Of a stretch of 12,827 nucleotides of DNA, positions 6,801 to 12,827 are shown piece by piece. Source of the stretch: Deltaproteobacteria bacterium UBA4427 (GTDB taxonomy: Bacteria > Myxococcota_A > UBA9160 > UBA4427); the NCBI GenBank assembly GCA_002390675.1, contig DGPZ01000171.1, positions 34,171-46,997 on the forward strand. Reading direction: 5' to 3'. The notes under the pieces were generated by a model, which was not told where the DNA came from, did not search any database, and was given only the letters and a program-made list of their open reading frames with translations. A program made the position numbers and the translations under genes. Within the stretch, counting starts at the first letter, position 1; each line of letters starts with the position of its first letter.

Positions 6801-7976
6801 TCAGACGCGTGCCTCGGGCCAGACGCGAAGAAAGTTTTCGCTGAAGAATTTAGTCTGGTCTAGTGCGGATGCTGATTCGACGGAGCGCTCGAATTTTCCG
6901 ATCGGATCCCGACCGCCCTCTACGTGCGGATAGTCGCTCGAAAACAAATAGAGCTCAGGATTCGAATCGTTGATCAGATGTGCAACGTCTTCATGCGGAA
7001 ACGGCGTGAAGCCCATCTGCTGTGTCAGCTGCTCCGAGGGAGTCCGGTCAAACCGAACCGTCTTATCGACGCGACCGTAAATGCCCGACACCCAATCGAG
7101 GCGGCGTAGTAACTCCGGAACCCAGCCCGCACCGAGTTCAACTGCGGCACCCTTAAGCTTCGGATGTCGATCGAAGACCCCATCCATCATCATCATGCTG
7201 ATGAAGGCTTCTGGCGTCTGATGCATCAGCGCCGCATCCTTCGTGCGCACATTCTCTCCGCCACCGAAGAAGTCCTTCACCTTGTCCCTACCGTTGTTGC
7301 TCCAGGCCTTCAGTGAATGGAGAGGCGAGCCGCCCACGTGCAACACAAAAGGAACGCCCGCTTCCGCAAGCCGATCCCAAAATGGTTCAAGGTCGACGTG
7401 CCCAGGCGAAATTTCGATCGGTGCCCTATGGGGCACCCAGATCGCCTCTAGACCCGACGTGAGTGCAAGGTCGAGCTCCTTGATCGCGGCCTCTGGGTCA
7501 TCGAGCGCGCAAACGCCAACGCCCATCAATCGGTCATCGCTTGAGCAGAACTCAGCCATGTGTCGGTTGTGCGCTCGAGCCGCGCCGTACTTTAGACGCG
7601 AGGGTTTTTTCGAGCTCGGATGAAACGGCAGCACGACGCTATGCGTGGCAAAGACGATCTGCTTCTTAAACCCGAGCATGTCAAGCGCCTGGGTTCTATC
7701 CGCAGAATCGAAAGCGCCTAGCGCTTGAATTTCCTTGGATTTCGCAATCAATTGGTCACCTAGCGCGACCATCTCAGCCACATGCTCATCGCTATGACGG
7801 TTACCCTGGGCGACGATCACGTCGAGTTCATCCTGCGTCACGATCGAAGCGGCGTAGTCAACGAGCGGCATTTCATCACGGATATCGGGATCCGCGTAGA
7901 CCTGAAGGAAATTCGGAAGCTCCATAATATGGCTGTCTGCATCATAATAGGGACGTGCGTCCGGGGTATAAACCAT
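6801..7976 (-). CDS. Amidohydrolase-2 family metal-dependent hydrolase/decarboxylase
   Basis: The 391-aa product starts at ATG 7976, with GAGGAG nine bases upstream; the frame is open 20 codons further but those are not family-like. Metal-binding features of the ACMSD-like amidohydrolase branch are present. There is an N-terminal DADSH (12-16), His213 in FVLHVGG, and SSDYPHVEG with Asp348 as the likely catalytic or metal ligand. The FDRHPKLKGAAVELGAGWVPELLRRLD segment (about 268-293) is the classic conserved region of this family. Members hydrolyse or decarboxylate ring-cleavage-type acids; the substrate is unknown. It is the third gene of the crotonase and CoA transferase set, 112 bases after the latter, a gap large enough for its own promoter though none was evident. 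A role in degrading the same substrate is inferred. Confidence 0.9.
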   Translation of the reverse strand: MVYTPDARPYYDADSHIMELPNFLQVYADPDIRDEMPLVDYAASIVTQDELDVIVAQGNRHSDEHVAEMVALGDQLIAKSKEIQALGAFDSADRTQALDMLGFKKQIVFATHSVVLPFHPSSKKPSRLKYGAARAHNRHMAEFCSSDDRLMGVGVCALDDPEAAIKELDLALTSGLEAIWVPHRAPIEISPGHVDLEPFWDRLAEAGVPFVLHVGGSPLHSLKAWSNNGRDKVKDFFGGGENVRTKDAALMHQTPEAFISMMMMDGVFDRHPKLKGAAVELGAGWVPELLRRLDWVSGIYGRVDKTVRFDRTPSEQLTQQMGFTPFPHEDVAHLINDSNPELYLFSSDYPHVEGGRDPIGKFERSVESASALDQTKFFSENFLRVWPEARV

Positions 7977-8088
7977 GTTGTGGAACTCCTCTTTTTGAAT
8001 CAAACTTCTTGTCCGGCTGTCCTGCAGCGACGCCAAAATCAGTAAATGCTTTTCCAGCGATTCCCTCCGAGCCTCCGAAGCGACCCGG

Positions 8089-9423
8089 TCATTCGTCGTA
8101 CCGACCTACAACTTTCGCCTCGCGAAGCGCACGAAGTTCAGTACCTGAAAAACCGACCTCGCCTAGCACGTCGTCCGTATGCGCTCCAAGCGCAGGCGAC
8201 GGCCCACGAGCCGAGAGCGGAGTCCCATCCATTTTGATCGGCGACGTTACGGTTTGATAGGTGCCGAGGGTCGGGTGCTCTATGGATTCGATGTAGCCGT
8301 TTGCGAGCGCCTGTGGGTCATTGAAAATCTCATGTGGAAAATTTAATCGCGCAGAAGGAACGCTGTGCTTCTCCAAATGCGCGAGCCATTCCTCTGTCGT
8401 CCGTTCCGCAAAGATCGCCTCGGATTCAGCCGTCAGGAGATCGAGCGCCTTAACTCCCTCGGCACTCGCCTCATCGAAGCCACGGATCCCTCTCGGGTCA
8501 ACGAGCCCCGTCGCTTCGCGGAAGCGTTCATTGAGTCTCGGCGAAAGACAGCCAACCGAAAGAAAGCCGTTCCGCGTCCGGTAGTGTCGAAAGTAAATAT
8601 TGCCCGCCGGCCAGCCACCGAAATGATCGCGAAAGGCGCTTTGCTGCTGATCAAACCCTGCGCCCTCCTCCCGAAGGTTCGCCAAGACATCCGAGAAGGC
8701 ATCCATATGTTCGCCCTCGATCTCCTCGTAGCGATAGAACATGTTCGAGATGAGGCCCAGGGATGTATGGAAGAGCGAGGTCTCGACACGCTGCCCCTCA
8801 CCGGTCTGATCTCTATGCCTAATGGCCGTCACGACTGCGAGCGCTGAAAGCATCCCCGTGACGACGTCTGCGAGTGCCGGGCGCACGAACCGAGGAGTTG
8901 CTCCGTCGTCTTCGGGTGACGCCAAGACTGCCGACATGCCGGAGAGGCCCATCGCCAAGACGTCGTAGCCTCCCTGCATGGCGAGCGGACCTTCCGACCC
9001 ATAAGGCGTGTTCTGCAGATACACGAGATTAGGCCGTAACTTTCGCAGACGTTCGTAGTCGAGTCCGTAGCGCGGGACATCTGCTCCCTTCATGGAGACG
9101 AGAACAACGTCTGCTTCAGCAACTAACTTGTCAACGACATCTGCGCTTGTGGGCTGGGTCAGGTCGAGACAGACACTCCTCTTGCCGCGATTGCAAATCG
9201 CAAAGTCGCGCCCCTCGTGCTTCACATGCGTACGTCGTTGCAGACGATAGGTGTCGCCCCGCGGAGGTTCGATCTTCACGACGTCTGCGCCCATATCGGC
9301 GAGTAGCTTTCCGCAATACGGAACCGCTAGAGCCTGGGCAAACTCGACGACGCGGAGGTCCGCCAAGGCGCCGCCCGGCACAAGGGCGCCGCCAGTGAAA
9401 GCCGGATCCGAGGAATTGCTCAT
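8089..9423 (-). CDS. CaiB/BaiF (type III) CoA transferase
   Basis: Counted from ATG 9423 the product is 444 aa. The N-terminal LRVVEFAQALAVPYCGKLLADMGADVVKIEPPRGD block (about 23-57) is the family's Rossmann-type CoA-binding start. NRGKRSVCLDL (78-88) is the second signature, and Asp186 in ALADVVTGM matches the catalytic aspartate that forms the acyl-anhydride intermediate. Type III enzymes move CoA between carboxylic acids, activating a substrate without ATP. A GTG at 9438 in the same frame is an alternative start. ATG 9423 has no direct ribosome binding site but overlaps the stop of a four-codon minicistron (see findings). The gene follows the crotonase stop by 29 bases, so they are co-transcribed. 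The donor and acceptor acids are unknown. Confidence 0.93.
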   Translation of the reverse strand: MSNSSDPAFTGGALVPGGALADLRVVEFAQALAVPYCGKLLADMGADVVKIEPPRGDTYRLQRRTHVKHEGRDFAICNRGKRSVCLDLTQPTSADVVDKLVAEADVVLVSMKGADVPRYGLDYERLRKLRPNLVYLQNTPYGSEGPLAMQGGYDVLAMGLSGMSAVLASPEDDGATPRFVRPALADVVTGMLSALAVVTAIRHRDQTGEGQRVETSLFHTSLGLISNMFYRYEEIEGEHMDAFSDVLANLREEGAGFDQQQSAFRDHFGGWPAGNIYFRHYRTRNGFLSVGCLSPRLNERFREATGLVDPRGIRGFDEASAEGVKALDLLTAESEAIFAERTTEEWLAHLEKHSVPSARLNFPHEIFNDPQALANGYIESIEHPTLGTYQTVTSPIKMDGTPLSARGPSPALGAHTDDVLGEVGFSGTELRALREAKVVGRYDE

Positions 9424-9452
9424 AAAGAGAGCATACACACCTCGATCGCGCG

Positions 9453-10256
9453 CTACTTACGAAACTGGCGGAAGTCCGGCTTTCGCTTTTCGATGAAGGC
9501 CTTGATGGCTTCTATGTTCTCAGGCGACCCCTGTGCCTTCGACATCTCGTCGTGCTCGACCTCGAGCGCTGCTGCGATCGCGGCCTGATGTGCTTGGTTC
9601 ATGGTGCGCTTAATCGCGACGAGACCGGAGATCGGCCACTCAGCGATCTCACGCGCTTTTTCGAGCGCTGCATCCAAGAGCTCGGCGTCGGGCAGAACCC
9701 GAGCAGCCATGCCGACCTCGAGCGCCCGCGCGGCGTCTATCCATTCGGCTGAGAACATGAGTTCGTTGGCTCGCTGGCGGCCGATCGTCGCTTGCAGCGT
9801 ATGGCTCGACGCGATCTCGGGAACGAGTCCAAGGTTCGCGAAGGGAAGCCGTGCGCGAAGTCCCTCACCTACGTAAACGATGTCCGATGCGATCGCGATC
9901 GTGCAACCGCCGCCCACTGCGACTCCGGTCACTGCCGCAATCAAGGGCTTCGAGAACGAAAGAATCTTTGCTTCCGCTGCGAAGAATCCAGAGGCGAAGC
10001 CATCTTCACGAGGAGGACGGTCGCCACCACGGAACGCGCCGAGATCTGCACCCGAAGAGAAATTTCCGCCCGCCCCGGTCAAGACGACCACAGCAACTTG
10101 CGGATTCTTCTCGGCCGCCGCGAGCGTGCTCGCAAAGGAATCCCACTGCTCTTCGTCGAAGGCATTCTTCTTCTTCGGGCGATTCATCGTCACTAGCAAG
10201 ACGCCGTGCTCATCGAGTTCGGTCAGCATTCGTGCATCTTCTTGGGTCTCGCTCAT
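9453..10256 (-). CDS. Enoyl-CoA hydratase/isomerase family protein (isomerase-type active site)
   Basis: From ATG 10256 the product is 267 aa, the normal crotonase length. The two oxyanion-hole blocks are clear: FSSGADLGAF (66-75) and GVAVGGG (111-117). The hydratase Glu144 and Glu164 equivalents are absent: GGGCTIA has Thr in place of Glu, and LPFANLG has Phe where PEI is expected. Glu147 in LVPEIASS instead aligns with the catalytic glutamate of delta3-delta2-enoyl-CoA isomerases of the ECI2 kind. Isomerisation of an enoyl-CoA double bond is therefore likelier than hydration. A TTG at 10265 is an alternative start; AAGGA repeats at about 10270-10279 serve either. It heads the minus-strand operon with the CoA transferase, divergent from the surface-repeat gene. 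Confidence 0.9.
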   Translation of the reverse strand: MSETQEDARMLTELDEHGVLLVTMNRPKKKNAFDEEQWDSFASTLAAAEKNPQVAVVVLTGAGGNFSSGADLGAFRGGDRPPREDGFASGFFAAEAKILSFSKPLIAAVTGVAVGGGCTIAIASDIVYVGEGLRARLPFANLGLVPEIASSHTLQATIGRQRANELMFSAEWIDAARALEVGMAARVLPDAELLDAALEKAREIAEWPISGLVAIKRTMNQAHQAAIAAALEVEHDEMSKAQGSPENIEAIKAFIEKRKPDFRQFRK

Positions 10257-10303
10257 GGCGGTCAAAGTCCTTCCTTAGGTGGTCATTATTTGCGGGGCAT
10301 CAC

Positions 10304-10315
10304 ATCGGGCCCGAT
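10304..10315. promoter_or_regulatory. 12-bp perfect palindrome in the divergent promoter region
   Basis: ATCGGGCCCGAT is a perfect palindrome centred about 54 bases upstream of the crotonase ATG, in the 236-base spacer shared with the surface-repeat gene. On the minus strand an AT-rich segment (AAATAAT) lies between it and the start codon and could serve as a -10 region. A dimeric regulator such as a TetR or LysR type could bind here, but no regulator gene is in the window. The rest of the spacer shows nothing recognisable. Confidence 0.3.
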
Positions 10316-10492
10316 CCAGCGAGGCACGCCATCGCGATTCCGAGGCCGTGAACACTAGCGCGCGCAGCGCCCCAGCGACGCACCCGGCCTTACCCAACGG
10401 GCTCAAGTTGCCTAGATTTCCCGCCAGTCCGGAACGGGCCCAGCGCCAAGGGCAGACCGACGCACAAGCGAAGCAAGACGAGGGGACGGGAC

Positions 10493-11020
10493 GTGCAGAA
10501 ACGAAATCTGGTAGCCAGTAATTTACACTCGAAGGCAGCGGCCCGCCGAGGCGTGGTGGCGGTTGCTGTATTCGCTGCCGTAATACAGCTTGGTCTGGGC
10601 GCCGAACCGGCCAAGGCCTCCTCGGAAGGCTGGTTCCACGCTCCCATGACTCCAATCCAGATCGCCTTCACTCCGGGCGGACAACAGATATTCGACAAAA
10701 CGACGCCCGTCTACGGCCTACGCCTATCACTCCTCTACGGCACTCAAAAAAAGATCTACGGCCTCGACCTCGGCCTCTTTAGTGACGCGTACAAAATGAG
10801 CGGGATCCAGTTAGGCCTCGGCAATCAGGTTTTCGAAGAAATGAACGGTCTGCAACTCGGCGTCGCGAATAGCAACGACAATGGTTATGGCCTCCAGATC
10901 GGAATCCTCAACCGCACCCATGGAATGAAGGGGCTCCAGATCGGAATCCTAAACTGGAACGACCAGGGTTTCCTTCCGGTCTTTCCCTTCTTCAACTTCA
11001 CTATGCCCAGCGACCACTAG
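10493..11020 (+). CDS. Secreted LA_2272-type surface-repeat protein
   Basis: A GTG start at 10493 has AGGGG seven bases upstream. The 175-aa product opens with a Sec signal peptide: basic RRG at 19-20, hydrophobic core about 21-36, and probable cleavage after PAKA at 42. From about residue 74 it consists of six units of 14-15 residues with the pattern [YSNK]GLQ[LI]G[LIV]xN. The repeat glycines are at 75, 90, 104, 119, 133 and 147, as in LA_2272 surface-repeat proteins of Leptospira and other Gram-negative bacteria. The family's function is unknown; a beta-solenoid or outer-membrane-associated role is inferred. It ends in an aromatic tail (FPFFNF). The protein is short for the family, with only six repeats. 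A 43-base spacer leads to the SnoaL-like gene, so the two may be co-transcribed. Confidence 0.8.
   Translation: MQKRNLVASNLHSKAAARRGVVAVAVFAAVIQLGLGAEPAKASSEGWFHAPMTPIQIAFTPGGQQIFDKTTPVYGLRLSLLYGTQKKIYGLDLGLFSDAYKMSGIQLGLGNQVFEEMNGLQLGVANSNDNGYGLQIGILNRTHGMKGLQIGILNWNDQGFLPVFPFFNFTMPSDH
10892..10950 (+). repeat. Near-identical tandem coding repeat (42-bp period)
   Basis: The 17-mer CTCCAGATCGGAATCCT occurs at 10892-10908 and again at 10934-10950, exactly 42 bases (14 codons) apart. It encodes the last two LQIGIL units of the surface-repeat protein. The DNA identity exceeds that between the other units, so this pair probably arose by recent duplication or is kept alike by gene conversion. Confidence 0.75.
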
Positions 11021-11063
11021 TCTCTGTCGGTCTGAATCCACCGAACGTTGGAGCCTCATTACC

Positions 11064-11504
11064 ATGACTAATCTCGACCGGCTCATGATCGAGCGTGAAT
11101 GCGAACGACTCGTCTCTCTCTACACGCACTACGCCGACTTCGGGGAAGCGGAGCGCATGGCCGAGCTATTCGCGCAGGACGCCGTCTGGGCCGTGGGCCC
11201 CATCAGGTTCGAGGGCCAGGAAAAGATTCGCCAGATGATGCGCGGGCGACAAGAGATGGCTGGTCGCCGAAGTCGACACGTATGTACCAACCTGCAGATC
11301 GATGTACTCGACGAGAATAATGCGAGCGGCCTCGTCTACCTCACGCTCTATCGCCACGACTTCGAAGGCCCCGAGCGGGAAGCGGGCGAAGTCATGCAGA
11401 CCGCTCCAACCGCGGTCGGGGAATACCGCGACCATTTCGTACGAACCGACGAGGGCTGGCGATTTTCGGAACGACACGCCGCCCTCGCCTTCGGCAAACT
11501 CTAA
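11064..11504 (+). CDS. SnoaL-like/NTF2-like fold protein
   Basis: The 146-aa product has the usual SnoaL-like order. An N-terminal helix with LVSLYTHYADFGEAERMAELFAQDAVW (17-42) carries the conserved YxxxxDxxd...LFxxDaxW pattern. Then come RSRHVCTNLQI (69-79) with a conserved His72, a strand rich in Leu and Tyr, and GEYRDHFVRTDEGWRFSERH (119-138), the family's closing strands. These alpha+beta cone proteins include ketosteroid isomerases, ring-cyclising enzymes and dioxygenase small subunits, so the activity is not fixed. No signal peptide is present. The ATG at 11064 has GGAG ten bases upstream. It lies between the surface-repeat gene and the AttH-like gene on the same strand. Confidence 0.85.
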   Translation: MTNLDRLMIERECERLVSLYTHYADFGEAERMAELFAQDAVWAVGPIRFEGQEKIRQMMRGRQEMAGRRSRHVCTNLQIDVLDENNASGLVYLTLYRHDFEGPEREAGEVMQTAPTAVGEYRDHFVRTDEGWRFSERHAALAFGKL

Positions 11505-11560
11505 GGGTTCACGCCCAATTCGCACCGCAGAATGCCCCTCCCACCCTCGCGCGCGTGGCT

Positions 11561-11609
11561 TATAGTTTCCCGCGCAGATCAACCATTCAGATCAACTGCC
11601 GAGATCGCC
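11561..11609 (+). promoter_or_regulatory. Candidate -10 box and 13-bp direct repeats upstream of the AttH-like gene
   Basis: TATAGT at 11561-11566 is a plausible -10 element, but no good -35 stands 17 bases before it. Just downstream, CAGATCAAC occurs at 11575-11583 and 11588-11596, with a diverged third copy GAGATCGCC at 11601-11609. This gives three sites at an exact 13-bp period. They lie in the 173-base spacer before ATG 11678 and could bind a regulator. Confidence 0.3.
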
Positions 11610-11677
11610 TGAGCCCACCAGTCACCCGGCGCGGACAATCCCCGCACCCAAACCAATTTGACAAAAGGACCTTCGAC

Positions 11678-12787
11678 ATGCCCCTAGGCCCCATGGACGA
11701 CTACCTCGCCCACCAGACAACCGACACTTTCGACCACGTCTTCACGAGCGATCGCAACTTCTTCGATCGCTACTACTTCAATCTGCACAACTCAAGTGAC
11801 GACCTCTTTATGGTCTTCGGGCTAGGCCAGTATCCCAACCTCGGCGTCACTGACGCATTCGTATGTATCTCGCACGGCGACACACAGCACACCGTCCGCG
11901 CTTCCCGCGAACTCGGCAGCGATCGCATGGATACCTCGGTTGGTCCCTTCAAGTTCGAAGTAATCGAAGGCCTGAAGAAACTCCGCATCACCTGCGACGA
12001 GAATGAATGGGGCATCGGCTTCGATGTCACTTGGAACGGTTCACAGCCGCCGCTCGAAGAGCCTAAGTCGATCAAAAAGAGCTTCAACCGAACGACGATG
12101 GAGAACGCGCGCTTCGCACAGACCGGCACCTACTCCGGCACGGTCGAGGTCGCGGGCAAATCCTACGACGTCCGCCCCGACAAGTGGAAGGGCGCCCGAG
12201 ACCGCTCCTGGGGCGTTCGCGCAGTTGGCGAAGCCGAAGCGCCTGGCATCCGTGTCACAGAAGAGCGCATGCACGGTTTTTTCCATAACTGGATGCCGAT
12301 GCAATTCGACGACTACATGATTAAGTGTTTCATCGAAGAAGGCCCCGACGGCAATCGCGTGATGGAAGAAGGCATTAAGGTCCACAACTACGGCGTAGAC
12401 AAGGACAACGAACTCCTCGGTTCCCCCACCCATCAGATGCGGTACCACTCGGGCACCCGGGAGATCGCAAGCGCCACGATCGGCTTCGCGAATAGCGATC
12501 TCACTGTCGAAAATACCGCCCTTCGTACGGTCAACTTGGGAATGGGCTCGGGCTACATCAACACCGATGGCTGGGGGCATGGCGTCTACCAGGGTCCGCT
12601 TAAGATCGAGGGCCTGACCTACGACATCAGCTCGCCAAAGATTCGTGCCAAAACCTTCGGTCTGAACGAAACGCTCTGCCGCTTCGACGCGAGCAACGGC
12701 GACGTCGGTTACGGCATGCACGAGAACTTCATTGTCGGCATCTATCGCCCCTACGGCTTCGACGCAGGGGACACGATGGCGCCATAG
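11678..12787 (+). CDS. AttH/CrtC-like (DUF7064/DUF7065-type) hypothetical protein
   Basis: The 369-aa product begins at ATG 11678 with AAAGGA eight bases upstream; the frame is open back to GTG 11555 but those codons are not family-like. The N-terminal half holds DRNFFDRYYFNLHN (25-38) and repeated strand-rich segments. GARDRSWGVR (172-181) is the RDRSWG motif shared with AttH/hydroxyneurosporene-synthase-like calycin-fold proteins. The C-terminus has GYGMHENFIVGIYRPYGF (344-361). No signal peptide or membrane segment is seen. Relatives accompany steroid, terpenoid or lipid metabolism genes in actinobacteria and proteobacteria, but no reaction is established. The domain naming is from memory and less certain than the motif itself. 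Confidence 0.7.
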   Translation: MPLGPMDDYLAHQTTDTFDHVFTSDRNFFDRYYFNLHNSSDDLFMVFGLGQYPNLGVTDAFVCISHGDTQHTVRASRELGSDRMDTSVGPFKFEVIEGLKKLRITCDENEWGIGFDVTWNGSQPPLEEPKSIKKSFNRTTMENARFAQTGTYSGTVEVAGKSYDVRPDKWKGARDRSWGVRAVGEAEAPGIRVTEERMHGFFHNWMPMQFDDYMIKCFIEEGPDGNRVMEEGIKVHNYGVDKDNELLGSPTHQMRYHSGTREIASATIGFANSDLTVENTALRTVNLGMGSGYINTDGWGHGVYQGPLKIEGLTYDISSPKIRAKTFGLNETLCRFDASNGDVGYGMHENFIVGIYRPYGFDAGDTMAP

Positions 12788-12827
12788 TTGGATCGCCGGA
12801 CAGACAGTTAGCTTGATCGATCGCCAC

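Noticed and set aside
9851..10351. A 166-codon plus-strand frame opposite the crotonase gene
   Set aside because: Arg/Ser-rich shadow frame; the crotonase motifs on the other strand are unambiguous.
10402..10430. TCAAGTT followed 13 bases later by GCCAG, resembling a sigma-28 flagellar promoter
   Set aside because: The downstream box matches poorly, the spacing is off, and no motility gene follows.
12041..12721. A 226-codon open frame on the minus strand inside the AttH-like gene
   Set aside because: It is the antisense shadow of a well-supported gene in GC-rich DNA, matches no family and has no ribosome binding site.
1..12827. CRISPR array, insertion sequence, prophage or defence system
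   Set aside because: No regularly spaced repeats beyond the short ones listed, no transposase, integrase, nuclease or terminal inverted repeats were seen.

Overview
The window looks like a metagenomic or environmental Gram-negative bacterium of moderately high GC. Evidence for this is a Sec signal peptide on a surface-repeat protein, an ELM1/DUF1022-type envelope gene, and a gene set rich in CaiB CoA transferase, crotonase, amidohydrolase, DUF1214 and SnoaL-like proteins. That mixture is common in uncultured Myxococcota/Binatota-like (formerly deltaproteobacterial) and some gammaproteobacterial genomes. The lineage is my inference, since there is no rRNA or marker gene here. The octamer GCGATCGC, the cyanobacterial HIP1 word, occurs eight times, although no gene points to a cyanobacterium.

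Left part (1-4010), all on the minus strand. A DUF1214 protein (2916-4010) lies upstream of a solitary LarE-type sulfur transferase (1777-2637, probably GTG start). Next comes a PAP2/IPC-synthase-like membrane enzyme (456-1541) that overlaps by 4 bp the start of an ELM1/DUF1022 glycosyltransferase-like gene cut by the left edge (1-459). The last two look translationally coupled and probably act on envelope lipid or glycan.

Middle (4011-6744). A divergent intergenic region leads to a plus-strand DUF1330 protein (4218-4508). Opposite it is a 66-aa orphan gene on the minus strand with an excellent ribosome binding site (4657-4857). A 528-base stretch with no confident gene follows; it holds hairpins and a dockerin-like coding relic. 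An APC-superfamily permease (5386-6744) ends this part.

Right part (6801-10256), minus strand. A three-gene set is transcribed in the order crotonase (with isomerase-type rather than hydratase-type active-site residues), CaiB/BaiF CoA transferase, amidohydrolase. Together with the convergent permease this suggests uptake, CoA activation and degradation of an unidentified organic acid.

Divergently from that operon (10493-12787, plus strand) run a secreted LA_2272-type surface-repeat protein, a SnoaL/NTF2-like protein and a 369-aa protein with a RDRSWG motif of the AttH/CrtC-like (DUF7064/7065) type. No rRNA, tRNA, CRISPR array, insertion sequence or phage gene was seen.
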